From: JAJFJD01 sp965228425
Lineage (GTDB): Bacteria; Pseudomonadota; Alphaproteobacteria; UBA8366
Assembly (NCBI GenBank): GCA_965228425.1
Contig: OZ245815.1
Coordinates: 5,208,001 to 5,272,000, forward strand
Direction: 5' to 3'
DNA length: 64,000 bases
Shown here: positions 35,164 to 44,753 of the stretch, piece after piece
Layout: every line of letters starts with the position of its first letter
Position numbering within the stretch: position 1 is the first letter of the stretch
Translations under genes and position numbers: made by a program
Notes under the pieces: model-generated
What the model was told of the DNA's origin: nothing
The model's input: only the letters and a program-made list of their open reading frames with translations
The model's database searches: none

Positions 35164-37797
35164 CTAGAACTGTTTCAGCAATCGATCGATGTAGTCGAGT
35201 TCGGGCTGCGGACGCGTCCGTTGTCCGGCGCGCCGGCGTAACTCGTCCCGGATGCGCCGGGCGTCCCGCAACCGGTCCTCGTCGGGAATTTCGACCTGCT
35301 CCGTATTCATACCGCGCCCGTCGTTGTCTTGCGTCCGGCCGAACGGATCACGCTGACGGTCCCGCGCCTCGGAGGTCGGGTTGCCTTCTCCCCGCTGCCC
35401 GCGCTGACCGAACTGCCGCATGAGCGCTTCGGTGGCGGCGCGTGCGCCCTGCTGAAGCTGGTCGATCGCGTCGGTCTGCGGCGGCACCGCGCGGCCGGCC
35501 TCGCCCTTGCCCAGCTGTTCGGTGGAACCACGCATCGATCGTTCGGCACGTCCGAGCGGGCGCGGTACCGAATCGGACATTTCGCCCAACTCGCGCATCA
35601 ACTCGCCAAGGCGCTTGCGCAGCGCTTCCTGCGATTCGGATTCCTGCGACATCGGCGACTGCGATTGATTGGGCTGCCCCTCCGGAGGCCGCATGCCCGG
35701 CGGCAACCGATTCGGCGGCATCTGGAAGCGCCGGTTGCCCTGCGGCCGCATCTGACCGCGGCGTTGCGCCTCGCGGAAGGTCTTGTCCAAAAGTTTCTGC
35801 TGGTCCCGGATGATATTCTGCAGATCGTTCAGCATCTGCATCGCGCGCTGTTGCTTTTGACCCGGCCGGGCAAATCGCCGCGCCTTCAGGTTCTCCAACA
35901 TATTCCGCAATTGCGACAGCATTTGCTTAGCCGCGTCCCGCTGACCGCTCTTCATCAACTCGCGAATCCGGTCCAGCATCTTCTTCAGATCGTTACGGTT
36001 CAGCGTGACGTTCTGATCGTTCGGCTGCGTCAATTCGTTCGGCTGGCGCGGCATGTCCTTCATCGACTCCGCCAGCGAATTAAGATACTCGTCCATCGCG
36101 CGTTCCAACTCGCGCAGCAATTTCTCGAGTTCCTTATCGTCCGCTCCATCGCGCAAGGCGTCCTGCAAAGCCTGTTGCGCCTCCCGCAGTGCCTGTTCGC
36201 TAAGCGATAGGGTGCCGTCTTCCAGGCGCAGCGCCGTATCCCACAACAGCTTCATCACACCCGCGACATGCTCCGCCGTGTCCTGATACCCGCGCTCCAA
36301 CCGCCGCGACGCGGAGGTCAGCGCCATGAACACCACCACGTCGCCGTCGTACTGCTCATGCTCCCAGGCAAGGATCTCGAGATGGGCGGCGACCCGGTTC
36401 CGGTTCTTGTTCGGATAAACGGCAAGCTGACGGCGCTGCTTGATGATGGCCCGCGCCACCGGGTGGGTGAAAACACGCTCCGGCAACACGGACTGAACCA
36501 CCGCGCTCTTGCCGACCTGACCCGCCGCGTCCCGTGCCATTAGCTGGATGTTGACCGGCAGACCGGCCCAGGGATGCGGCGTCAGATCGTGGTAGCTGGT
36601 CGATTTGATCTCGCGAGCCATGACGCCGGGCAAGGGCAACTCAAGCTCGATTGGCGGCAGGTCGGCCAAAGCCGATTTTTCCCCTTTCGCGTCGGATCGC
36701 GTGATCGACGCGGTCACCTGTTCGACGCCGTAGTCGTCCGTGGCCTCGAAATCCAAGCGCAACGCCTTGCGTTGGCTCTCGCTGGGCTTGCTGGAGAACG
36801 CAACCGTCGGGATGGTGTCGTCGGTGATCGCCACATCCCATCCCACCAGTTCCGCGCCGTCCTGCCGAACGACGACGCGGCCCGGCGCCGCCAGGTCGTA
36901 TTCGATATGGAATCCGGCTTTATCGTCGCCCTCGAACGGCGTAGCGGCCTCGCCCATGGCGAGTTCCGGCATCGTCCGGCCGCCGGTCAGGCGAATCACC
37001 AGCTTACTGCCCTTCGGCACCGTGATGACCGTCCCCGGCGCTACCGATTTCGTCGTGTTCGCCTCTTCCGCCGTCCCTGTCTTTTCCACGGCTCCGGTCG
37101 CCGCGCCGGCCAGATTGCCCGACGCTAGGAAGACCGGCGGCTTCCGGGTGTAGTCCGGCGGCGTGATCCAGGCATCCAGCTTCACCGCCACCTTGCCGTC
37201 GCCCGCCAGTACATCGGGCGTCAAAGCCTGAAGAATACGGTCGCCGGCTTGGTTGCCGACCGCCAGGAACCCGGCAATCAGCGCGACGCCCAGCCCGATG
37301 CGGAATGCGAAGGGGTCACGCCGGATGAGCTGCGGCCGCGGCCATCCGATGCGCAGGCGCGCGACCGCCGCCTTCATGCGCTCCTGATGCAGCCGCCATA
37401 AATCGCGCGAGGCCGAATCGGCGAACCCGGTCGCCAGATTGTCCTCCAACGTCTCCAGCGGACGGTGGTCCAGGTCGTTGACTTGTTCGATATGACGGAG
37501 CGATTCGTCGCGATCCGGAACACGCAACGCGCGCATGCCGTGCCAGAGGCACCCGGCAATGCCGGCGCCGAAGGCCAGCAGCAGCAGGCTATGCAGCCAT
37601 CCCGGCAACGCCTGCGGCAGCCCGATGAGCGCCAACACGACAAACAAGCCGGCAAGAGCCAACCCCGGCCAGAGCGCCGGCCACAGCCGCTCCCAAAGGA
37701 GAACGGCGCGGGAAAGTGAAATCCGCCAGCGCGGCAGGACCGCGGCAAGGGCCGATTCGCTTCGTTTTCTGGGCGTTCGGCTCTTAGGGCGCATCAT
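35164..37797 (-). CDS. TIGR02302 (DUF4175) membrane protein
   Basis: 877 aa. Three N-terminal hydrophobic segments in the first 185 residues, a large extracytoplasmic beta domain (residues about 210-430), then helical segments. The last 300 residues are rich in Gln, Arg, Met and Asn (RRGQMRPQGNRRFQMPPNR), a long coiled or disordered region. It overlaps lysA by ATGA at 37794-37797, so it is the last member of argH-lptM-lysA-TIGR02302. Function unknown. Confidence 0.85.
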   Translation of the reverse strand: MMRPKSRTPRKRSESALAAVLPRWRISLSRAVLLWERLWPALWPGLALAGLFVVLALIGLPQALPGWLHSLLLLAFGAGIAGCLWHGMRALRVPDRDESLRHIEQVNDLDHRPLETLEDNLATGFADSASRDLWRLHQERMKAAVARLRIGWPRPQLIRRDPFAFRIGLGVALIAGFLAVGNQAGDRILQALTPDVLAGDGKVAVKLDAWITPPDYTRKPPVFLASGNLAGAATGAVEKTGTAEEANTTKSVAPGTVITVPKGSKLVIRLTGGRTMPELAMGEAATPFEGDDKAGFHIEYDLAAPGRVVVRQDGAELVGWDVAITDDTIPTVAFSSKPSESQRKALRLDFEATDDYGVEQVTASITRSDAKGEKSALADLPPIELELPLPGVMAREIKSTSYHDLTPHPWAGLPVNIQLMARDAAGQVGKSAVVQSVLPERVFTHPVARAIIKQRRQLAVYPNKNRNRVAAHLEILAWEHEQYDGDVVVFMALTSASRRLERGYQDTAEHVAGVMKLLWDTALRLEDGTLSLSEQALREAQQALQDALRDGADDKELEKLLRELERAMDEYLNSLAESMKDMPRQPNELTQPNDQNVTLNRNDLKKMLDRIRELMKSGQRDAAKQMLSQLRNMLENLKARRFARPGQKQQRAMQMLNDLQNIIRDQQKLLDKTFREAQRRGQMRPQGNRRFQMPPNRLPPGMRPPEGQPNQSQSPMSQESESQEALRKRLGELMRELGEMSDSVPRPLGRAERSMRGSTEQLGKGEAGRAVPPQTDAIDQLQQGARAATEALMRQFGQRGQRGEGNPTSEARDRQRDPFGRTQDNDGRGMNTEQVEIPDEDRLRDARRIRDELRRRAGQRTRPQPELDYIDRLLKQF

Positions 37798-39086
37798 CCC
37801 ATACTCCGCCGTCTGAGGGGATCGTCCTGCTGCCAGTCCGCGAAACTGTCCAGCGCAAGCAATTCTTCGTAGCTCTGGCGCGCGCGAATCACCGAATAAT
37901 CGCTTCCGTTCACCATAATCTCCGGTACCAAGGGCCGCGAGTTATAGGTCGACGCCATAACAGCACCGTAAGCCCCCGCGGAAGCGAATGCCAGTAAATC
38001 TCCGGTGACAACGGGTGGCAGGGGGTATCCCCGTACGAAGGTGTCGCCGGTCTCGCAGACCGGCCCGACCACGTCGGCGGGATCGAAGACATCGTTGGAC
38101 GCCACATGCGCCACCGGAATCAGCTCGTGATGCGCCTCGTAAAGGGTCGGGCGGATCAAATCGTTCATCGCCGCGTCGAGCACGACGAAGCGGCGGCTGT
38201 TGCCAAGCTTCACGAACAGCACGCGCGAGACCAGCAAGCCCGCATTGCCGACCAGCATGCGGCCGGGCTCGAACGCCAGTTGACAGCCGAGATCGCCGAC
38301 CGTGTCGCGCACCATCGCCGCATAGTCCGCCGGCAGGGGCGGTTCTTCGTCGCGATACGGGATGCCGAGACCGCCGCCGAGATCGAGCCGGCTAATCGTG
38401 TGTCCCTGATCGCGCAGCGTATGCACCAATTCCGCGACCCGGGTAAACGCCATGCGGAAGGGCTCCAGGTCGGTCAACTGGGAGCCGATGTGGACCGCCA
38501 CCGACACCGGGTTGATGCCCGGCAAATCGGCCGCCCGCCGGTAGGTTTCGACCGCGTCCTTGATGTCGATGCCGAACTTGTCCTCCTGCCGGCCGGTCGA
38601 AATCTTGTCGTGGGTCTTCGCGTCCACATCCGGGTTGACCCGGATCGCGATGTCCATCGTGGCGTTTCGGGCGTCGGCAACCTCGGACAGCGCGTCGAGT
38701 TCGGGCTGCGACTCCACGTTGATCTGATGGATGCCGCGCTCCACGGCGCCAGCGAGTTCTTCCTGCGACTTGCCGACACCGGAGAAAATGATGCCGTCCG
38801 CGGGCACGCCTGCCGCCAGCGCCCGGCGCAATTCGCCCTCGGACACCACGTCCGCGCCCGCGCCCAGATCCGCCAAGGTCTTGATCACCGCCAGGTTCGA
38901 GTTCGCCTTGACCGCATAGAAAATCTTCGCGTCCAGGCCGGACAACGCGTCGGCCAGGACTTGATAATGCCGCGTCAGCGTCGCCGTCGAATAGCAATAG
39001 AAGGGCGTCCCCTCCGCCTCGGCGATCCGGGTGATCGGCACGTCTTCCGCGTGCAGGGCGCCGTTGCGATACTGAAAATGGTTCAT
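37794..39086 (-). CDS. lysA: Diaminopimelate decarboxylase
   Basis: 430 aa, alanine-racemase-type PLP barrel. The Schiff-base lysine is in KIFYAVKANSNLAV near residue 58, the PLP-phosphate loop is LDLGGGLGIPY, and the active-site cysteine and product-binding residues are in GPVCETGDTF. Converts meso-diaminopimelate to lysine. ATG 39086 is chosen because family homology begins at MNHFQYRNG; it overlaps the lptM stop by 2 bp. Confidence 0.94.
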   Translation of the reverse strand: MNHFQYRNGALHAEDVPITRIAEAEGTPFYCYSTATLTRHYQVLADALSGLDAKIFYAVKANSNLAVIKTLADLGAGADVVSEGELRRALAAGVPADGIIFSGVGKSQEELAGAVERGIHQINVESQPELDALSEVADARNATMDIAIRVNPDVDAKTHDKISTGRQEDKFGIDIKDAVETYRRAADLPGINPVSVAVHIGSQLTDLEPFRMAFTRVAELVHTLRDQGHTISRLDLGGGLGIPYRDEEPPLPADYAAMVRDTVGDLGCQLAFEPGRMLVGNAGLLVSRVLFVKLGNSRRFVVLDAAMNDLIRPTLYEAHHELIPVAHVASNDVFDPADVVGPVCETGDTFVRGYPLPPVVTGDLLAFASAGAYGAVMASTYNSRPLVPEIMVNGSDYSVIRARQSYEELLALDSFADWQQDDPLRRRSMG

Positions 39087-39211
39087 CGCGGCGCCGGATA
39101 GGTTCGCGGGTATTCGCTCTTGCCCGGCGCTTCCGGCGGCCCCTTCTTGCCACACGCGGCCATGCCGGCAGCCAGTGCCAGAACAAAAAACACCCTTAGA
39201 ATCAATCGCAT
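39083..39211 (-). CDS. lptM: LptM (YifL)-type small lipoprotein
   Basis: 42 aa. Signal peptide with lipobox MAAC (Cys20) followed by GKKGPPEAP, the hallmark of LptM lipoproteins found in front of lysA/dapF. LptM in Escherichia coli assists LptD assembly. Its start overlaps the argH stop (TGATG) and its stop overlaps the lysA start, so it is locked between them. Confidence 0.85.
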   Translation of the reverse strand: MRLILRVFFVLALAAGMAACGKKGPPEAPGKSEYPRTYPAPR

Positions 39212-40593
39212 CACAAGAATCGCTCCCGTGCGGCCTTTGCGGCTTCGCGCACGCGCTCCGGCGCGGTCCCGCCGAAACTCTTCCGGCTCTGCACCGCCGC
39301 CGCATTGCTCAATACCGAGTATATATCCTGGGTGATCCCGGATTCCACCTGTTGCATGTCCGCAAGCGGCAAATCGGCCAGGCCGCAGCCTTGTTTTTCC
39401 GCCAGCGCGACGATCTGACCCGTCACGTGATGGGCCCGCCGGAAGGGCATGTCGAGCACGCGGACCAGCCAATCCGCCAGATCGGTCGCCGTCGGGAACC
39501 CGTCCACCAGCGCGCGTTCCATCGCCTCCGGATCCGCCTCCATGTCGCCGACCATGCCGGCCATCGCCGCGATGGCGAGCGACAGGCTTTCCGCCGCGTC
39601 GAAGGCCGGTTCCTTGTCTTCCTGCATGTCCTTGCCGTAGGCCAGCGGCAGGCCCTTCATCACGATCATCAGGCCGGTCATCGCACCGACGATCCGGCCG
39701 GCCTTGGCGCGCGCCAGTTCGGCCGCGTCCGGGTTGCGCTTCTGCGGCATGATCGACGAGCCGGTGGTATAGGCGTCCGACAGCCGGATGAAGCCGTATT
39801 GCGGCGTGCACCACAGGACGATCTCCTCGGCGAGGCGCGAGATATGGACCGCCGAAATCGACAGCGCCGCCAGGAATTCCAGCGTGAAGTCGCGCGCCGA
39901 CACGGCGTCCATGGAATTCTCCATCGGCCCGTCGAAGCCGAGCGCCGCCGCTGTCGCATGCCGGTCGATGTCGAAGGACGTGCCGGCAAGCGCCGCCGCG
40001 CCCAGCGGGCTTTCGTTGACCCGTGCGCGGCAGTCCCGCAGCCGCCCACGGTCACGCCCGACCATCGCCACATAGGCCAGCAGGTGATGGCCAAAGGTCA
40101 CGGGCTGCGCCGGCTGCAGATGGGTGAAACCCGGCATGACGGTATCCGCATGCGCCTCGGCCTTTTCGATCAACGCCGCCTGCAGCGCCTGAAGCTGCTC
40201 GTCCAGCCCATCGATCGCATCGCGCACCCACAGGCGGAAATCGGTCGCCACCTGGTCGTTACGGCTGCGCGCGGTATGCAGCCGCCCGGCGGCATCGCCG
40301 ATCAATTCTGCGAGACGGGCCTCGATATTCAGGTGGATATCTTCCAGCGCCGTCTTAAATTCAAACGTACCGGCCTCGATCTCTTTCAGGATACGGTCGA
40401 GCCCGTCCTGGATCGCGGCGCCGTCCTCGGCGCTGATCAGGCCCTGATCGGCCAGCATTTGGCAATGCGCCTTGGACCCCGCGATGTCCTGGGCGTAGAG
40501 CCGCCGGTCGAAACCGATGGAGGCGTTGATTTGTTCCATGATGGCCGAAGGGCCCGACGCGTAGCGGCCGCCCCACATGCTGTTGCTGCTCAT
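39211..40593 (-). CDS. argH: Argininosuccinate lyase
   Basis: 460 aa, fumarase/aspartase superfamily. The signature GSSIMPQKRNPD is near residue 275, and RSRNDQVATDFRLW near 108 and GFTHLQPAQPVTFG near 150 are substrate loops. Last step of arginine synthesis. First gene of the argH-lptM-lysA-TIGR02302 operon; divergent from tlpA with only 24 bp between start codons, so the promoters overlap. Confidence 0.95.
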   Translation of the reverse strand: MSSNSMWGGRYASGPSAIMEQINASIGFDRRLYAQDIAGSKAHCQMLADQGLISAEDGAAIQDGLDRILKEIEAGTFEFKTALEDIHLNIEARLAELIGDAAGRLHTARSRNDQVATDFRLWVRDAIDGLDEQLQALQAALIEKAEAHADTVMPGFTHLQPAQPVTFGHHLLAYVAMVGRDRGRLRDCRARVNESPLGAAALAGTSFDIDRHATAAALGFDGPMENSMDAVSARDFTLEFLAALSISAVHISRLAEEIVLWCTPQYGFIRLSDAYTTGSSIMPQKRNPDAAELARAKAGRIVGAMTGLMIVMKGLPLAYGKDMQEDKEPAFDAAESLSLAIAAMAGMVGDMEADPEAMERALVDGFPTATDLADWLVRVLDMPFRRAHHVTGQIVALAEKQGCGLADLPLADMQQVESGITQDIYSVLSNAAAVQSRKSFGGTAPERVREAAKAARERFL

Positions 40594-40617
40594 GGCGCAC
40601 CATTTATCGTAGGCACG

Positions 40618-41181
40618 ATGAAACCCGTTGAATTCATATCAAAACTTCTCTTGGCCATCATTCTGTTCGCCGCGGCGGCGTCCGGCCCGGCGCTCGCCGG
40701 GCCGCCGCTGAACGGCTGGATGGAGCAATTTACTCCCAACGATACGCCCAAACCAGTGCCGCAAACGGGCTTCTTCGACGGCGCGGAAAAGCCGCAAACG
40801 CTGGCCGGCTTCAAGGGCCGCGTCATCCTGGTGAATTTCTGGGCGACCTGGTGCGCGCCCTGCGTCCGCGAACTGCCCTCGCTCGACCGGCTGCAGGCCG
40901 ACATGGGCGGCAAGGACTTCGCCGTGGTCGCGGTCAGCATCGACCGGGGCGGCGTGAAGACGGCCGAGCCCTTCCTGCGGAAGAAGCTCGGCCTCGACAA
41001 ACTCGGGCTCTATATCGACAAGCGCATGGAACTGGCCCGCGCCCTCGGCGTGAAGGGCATGCCGGCGAGTTTCCTGATCGACCGCAGCGGCAATATCCGC
41101 GGCTCGCTCACCGGCATCGCCGAATGGGACGACAAGGACGCCAAGGCCCTGATCCGCTATTACATGAAAGAGGGCGACTAG
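40618..41181 (+). CDS. tlpA: TlpA/ResA-type periplasmic thiol-disulfide oxidoreductase
   Basis: 187 aa. N-terminal signal (LLLAIILFAAAASGPALA) that may remain as an anchor, then an AhpC/TSA-thioredoxin fold with the redox motif WATWCAPC at about Cys79 and Cys82, and the cis-proline region GMPASFLIDRSG. Probably reduces cysteines for cytochrome c or oxidase assembly. ATG 40618 chosen from the signal peptide. The last four bases (CTAG) are shared with the convergent dehydrogenase stop. Confidence 0.88.
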   Translation: MKPVEFISKLLLAIILFAAAASGPALAGPPLNGWMEQFTPNDTPKPVPQTGFFDGAEKPQTLAGFKGRVILVNFWATWCAPCVRELPSLDRLQADMGGKDFAVVAVSIDRGGVKTAEPFLRKKLGLDKLGLYIDKRMELARALGVKGMPASFLIDRSGNIRGSLTGIAEWDDKDAKALIRYYMKEGD

Positions 41182-42050
41182 CGCGTCGGGACCGGCGTTT
41201 CCCCGCCGTAGTCGTAGAAGCCGCGGCCCGCCTTGCGGCCGAGCCAGCCCGCCTCGACATATTTCACCAGCAGCGGGCAGGGCCGGTACTTCGAATCCGC
41301 CAGGCCGTCATACAGCACCTGCATGATCGACAGGCAGGTGTCGAGACCGATGAAGTCGGCCAGTTCCAGCGGCCCCATCGGGTGGTTAGCGCCAAGGCGC
41401 ATCGCCTTGTCGATCGCCTCGACGCCGCCAACGCCTTCATACAGCGTGTAGACCGCCTCGTTGATCATCGGCAGCAGGATGCGGTTGACGATGAAGGCCG
41501 GGAAATCCTCCGCCACCGCCACGTCCTTGCCGAGCGTTTCGGCCAGCGTCTTGATCGCCTTGAAGGTTTCCTCGTCAGTCGCCAGCCCGCGAATCAGCTC
41601 GACCAGTTTCATCACCGGCACCGGCAGCATGAAATGCATGCCGATGAACCGTTCCGGCCGGTCGGTCGACGCGGCGAGCCGCGTGATCGAAATCGACGAG
41701 GTGTTGCTCGCCAACAGGGCGTCATCCTTGAGATGCGGGATGAGCTGCTCGAAGACCTTGCGCTTAATCTCTTCGTTTTCGGTCGCCGCCTCGATGACGA
41801 AATCGCAGCCGCCGAACAACGCGTAGTCGACGCCGGTCTCGATTCGGCCGAGCGCCGCCGCCTTGTCGTCCTCGCTCAACAGCGAGCGTTTGACCTGGCG
41901 GTCCAAGTTCTTGTTGATGGTCGCGAGCGCCGCGTCGAGCTGGTCCTGCGACAGGTCGACGAGCTTCACGTCGAATCCGGATGCGGCGCAGACATGGGCA
42001 ATGCCATTGCCCATCTGCCCGGCGCCGATCACGCCGATGGTCTTAATCAT
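41178..42050 (-). CDS. 3-hydroxybutyryl-CoA dehydrogenase
   Basis: 290 aa. NAD site IGVIGAGQMGNGIAHV, catalytic region GMHFMLPVPVMKLVELIRG with the active His near 140, and the C-terminal NRILLPMINEAVYTLYEGVG with GANHPMGPLELADFIGLDT, typical of the short Hbd/PaaH form. Interconverts acetoacetyl-CoA and (S)-3-hydroxybutyryl-CoA. It lies 35 bp after etfA, a common pairing in acyl-CoA metabolism. Confidence 0.9.
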   Translation of the reverse strand: MIKTIGVIGAGQMGNGIAHVCAASGFDVKLVDLSQDQLDAALATINKNLDRQVKRSLLSEDDKAAALGRIETGVDYALFGGCDFVIEAATENEEIKRKVFEQLIPHLKDDALLASNTSSISITRLAASTDRPERFIGMHFMLPVPVMKLVELIRGLATDEETFKAIKTLAETLGKDVAVAEDFPAFIVNRILLPMINEAVYTLYEGVGGVEAIDKAMRLGANHPMGPLELADFIGLDTCLSIMQVLYDGLADSKYRPCPLLVKYVEAGWLGRKAGRGFYDYGGETPVPTR

Positions 42051-42085
42051 AGCCCTACTCCCAACGTGCTTTTGCGGCGGGACGC

Positions 42086-43027
42086 CTACAGCACTTTATC
42101 GAGTTCTTCCTCCAGTTCGGGCACGATCGTGAAAAGGTCCCCCACGATACCGTAATCCGCGACCTGGAAGATGGGCGCTTCCTCATCCTTGTTTATCGCG
42201 ACGATGACTTTGCTGTCCTTCATACCGGCCAGATGCTGAATAGCACCCGAAATGCCGACCGCGATATAGAGTTCCGGCGCTACGATTTTGCCGGTTTGAC
42301 CAACCTGATAATCGTTCGGCACGAAGCCCGCGTCGACCGCCGCCCGCGATGCCCCGACCGCGGCGCCGATCTTGTCGGCGACCTTTTCGAGCATGGCGAA
42401 ATTCTCGCCGTTCTGCATGCCGCGGCCGCCGGAAATCACCACCCGCGCCGCCGTCAATTCGGGCCGCTCGGACTTGGAAATTTCCGAGCCGACGTAGCTG
42501 GTAAGACCCGCATCGCCGGCCGCGTCAACCGCCTCGACGGCCGCGGAGCCGCCCGCATCGGCCGCCGCGTCGAACCCGGTGGTCCGCACGGTGATGACCT
42601 TGACCGCGTCCGACGACTGGACCGTTGCGATCGCGTTGCCCGCATAGATCGGCCGCTCGAAGGTATCGTCGGCCTCGACGGCGGTGATGTCGGAAATCTG
42701 CTGCACGTCGAGCATGGCGGCGACGCGCGGCATCAGGTTCTTGCCGAAGGTATCCGCCGGCGCCAGCACGTGCGAATAGTCACCCGCCAGCTTTACGATC
42801 AATGGCGCCAGATTTTCGGCGATCGCATTGGCGTATTCCGCGCTCTGTACGACCAGCACCTTGGCGACGCCATCGACTTTGGAGGCGGCCTCGGCGACGC
42901 CATCGCAATTCTCGCCGGCGACCAGCACATGGACATCGCCGGAAATCGCGTTCGCGGCAGCGACGGTGTTGAGCGTCGCGCCCTTCAGTTCCGAATTATC
43001 GTGTTCGGCAACGACCAGACTCGTCAT
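42086..43027 (-). CDS. etfA: Electron transfer flavoprotein alpha subunit
   Basis: 313 aa. N-terminal ETF domain and C-terminal FAD-binding domain with SGAIQHLAGMKDSKVIVAINKDEEAPIF split across the usual motif, plus VGASRAAVDAGFVPNDYQVGQTGK. It carries electrons from acyl-CoA dehydrogenases such as Mcd at 46422 to ETF:quinone oxidoreductase. Overlaps etfB by ATGA. Confidence 0.94.
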   Translation of the reverse strand: MTSLVVAEHDNSELKGATLNTVAAANAISGDVHVLVAGENCDGVAEAASKVDGVAKVLVVQSAEYANAIAENLAPLIVKLAGDYSHVLAPADTFGKNLMPRVAAMLDVQQISDITAVEADDTFERPIYAGNAIATVQSSDAVKVITVRTTGFDAAADAGGSAAVEAVDAAGDAGLTSYVGSEISKSERPELTAARVVISGGRGMQNGENFAMLEKVADKIGAAVGASRAAVDAGFVPNDYQVGQTGKIVAPELYIAVGISGAIQHLAGMKDSKVIVAINKDEEAPIFQVADYGIVGDLFTIVPELEEELDKVL

Positions 43028-43779
43028 GTTCCGATCACCTTCGCTTCGTTCATCAATTTATCGACCAGTTCGGCGACCGTCTCGACCTTCACGCCCGCTT
43101 CGCGCTTGGGCGGGTCGACGACCTTGAGCGTCGCCAGCCGGGGGCTGATATCGACACCCACCTCGTCCGGGGTCAGCGTGTCGATCGGCTTCTTCTTCGC
43201 CTTCATGATGTTCGGCAGCGAGGCGTAGCGCGGCTCGTTGAGGCGCAGATCGACGGTGACGACCGCCGGCAACGAAATCTTCAGGGTTTCCAGCCCGCCG
43301 TCGATTTCCCGCGTGACCTGCGCGCCGCCGTCGCCGAGTTCGATCTCGGAGGCGAAGGTCGCCTGGCTCCACCCCAGCAGGGCGGCCAGCATCTGACCGG
43401 TCTGGTTCGAGTCATCGTCGATCGCCTGCTTGCCCGCGATCACCAGATCGGGGCTTTCGCGTTCGACCAGGACCTTGAGGATTTTGGCGACCGCCAGCGG
43501 CTCGACCGCCTCATCGGTCTGCACCAGGATGCCGCGGTCGGCGCCCATAGCCAGGGCCGTGCGGATCGTTTCCTGGGACTGTTGCGACCCGATCGATACC
43601 GCGATCACTTCGCTTGCGGTGCCCGCTTCCTTCATACGGACCGCTTCCTCGACGGAAATTTCGTCGAACGGGTTCATCGACATCTTAACGTTGGCGGTTT
43701 CCACGCCGGTCTGGTCCGCCTTGACGCGGATTTTCACGTTGTAGTCGATAACGCGTTTGACGGGGACGAGAACCTTCAT
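43024..43779 (-). CDS. etfB: Electron transfer flavoprotein beta subunit
   Basis: 251 aa. MKVLVPVKRVIDYNV at the start, AMGADRGILV, and GKQAIDDDSNQTGQMLAALL (AMP-binding region) are typical of EtfB. ATG 43779 has GGGGAGAAG about 11 nt upstream; an in-frame GTG at 43788 sits too close to it. First gene of etfB-etfA-hbd. Confidence 0.94.
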   Translation of the reverse strand: MKVLVPVKRVIDYNVKIRVKADQTGVETANVKMSMNPFDEISVEEAVRMKEAGTASEVIAVSIGSQQSQETIRTALAMGADRGILVQTDEAVEPLAVAKILKVLVERESPDLVIAGKQAIDDDSNQTGQMLAALLGWSQATFASEIELGDGGAQVTREIDGGLETLKISLPAVVTVDLRLNEPRYASLPNIMKAKKKPIDTLTPDEVGVDISPRLATLKVVDPPKREAGVKVETVAELVDKLMNEAKVIGT

Positions 43780-43928
43780 CGCGCTCACTTCTCCCCTAGG
43801 CTTTTCGGAACTGGATTGAACCTGGATTTAGATTGACCTTACGTGCGGCCCCGGCACGCTGCAGTGCAACATCGCAGTGCACAAAGGCTCGCTTTCGCGC
43901 GGAAACATAGGCGTAAGCGTCCGTCAGG

Positions 43929-44738
43929 TCAAACCGGACCCTGCCGTGCGCCGATGTCTTGGTACCCGACCACCCGGTTCCGCAGAGCATGGGTCCGGCT
44001 GACCTCGCCGAGGGGCGCCAAATCCCAATCCCACTGGGTTCCCCCCTCAGGCAATTCAGCGCCGTAGAGCGCATCATGACGCTGTACCACCGCGCCGTCC
44101 TTATCGAGGGCCATGCGCTCCATCTCGGTGATCAGGCAGACGACCGCGTCGAACCGCTGCAGGTAGGCCAGATGCGCGTCGATCACCGCGCGGCAGAAAT
44201 CTTCGAGCGGATCGCCGTCCAGCCGGGTCCGGCGCTGCAGTGCAGCAGCCGGAAAGATCGAGAGCTGCCCCAACAGATTCGCCGAAACGACGAGATCGAC
44301 CTCCGGCCGGTCCAGAAACACCGTTGGTTCGGGCACCGGATCGCCCTGCCAGCCGGACGACACCCGGAAATCAAAATCGGCCGCCATGCCGGTCACGTCC
44401 TCTTCCAGCAAGGTCACATTGGCGAATTCCGCCGCTTTTTGCCGGGCGGCGCGTAGATGGACCACGTCGACCAGCACCACATGCTCGAACTGCCGCGACA
44501 GGTCGGCCAAGGGAATGTCGAGCAGTAGCCCGGATCCGAGAATCAGCGCCGAATTGCGCCGGCCGCATCGGTCGATGGCCGCGCGGATGACCGCTTGCGA
44601 CTGCTCCAGATGCGGCGTCCAGGCGCCCACCAGGCGCTTTTGCCGCGCGCCGATGGCGATCGCTTCCTTCAGGTAGCCCAGTTTACGCGCATATTTCGGG
44701 CAGGATGTGGTGAGATATTCGAGAAGTTCGAGGATCAC
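43929..44738 (-). CDS. Methyltransferase-fold protein of unknown function
   Basis: 269 aa. SALILGSGLLLDIPL is a SAM-binding-like glycine loop and HVVLVDVVHLRAARQ fits motif II. The later part has no catalytic motif I recognise (DLVVSANLLGQLSIFP; GGTQWDWDLAPLGEVSRTHALRN). It starts 15 bp after the adenosyltransferase stop, so it belongs to the operon twin-TM protein, PduO-type transferase, this gene. I do not recognise a specific enzyme. Confidence 0.6.
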   Translation of the reverse strand: MILELLEYLTTSCPKYARKLGYLKEAIAIGARQKRLVGAWTPHLEQSQAVIRAAIDRCGRRNSALILGSGLLLDIPLADLSRQFEHVVLVDVVHLRAARQKAAEFANVTLLEEDVTGMAADFDFRVSSGWQGDPVPEPTVFLDRPEVDLVVSANLLGQLSIFPAAALQRRTRLDGDPLEDFCRAVIDAHLAYLQRFDAVVCLITEMERMALDKDGAVVQRHDALYGAELPEGGTQWDWDLAPLGEVSRTHALRNRVVGYQDIGARQGPV

Positions 44739-44753
44739 CGCGGGATCACGGGC

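Noticed and set aside
39175..40617. In-frame N-terminal extension of tlpA covering argH
   Set aside because: The true protein starts with a signal peptide at 40618; the extension is antisense to argH.
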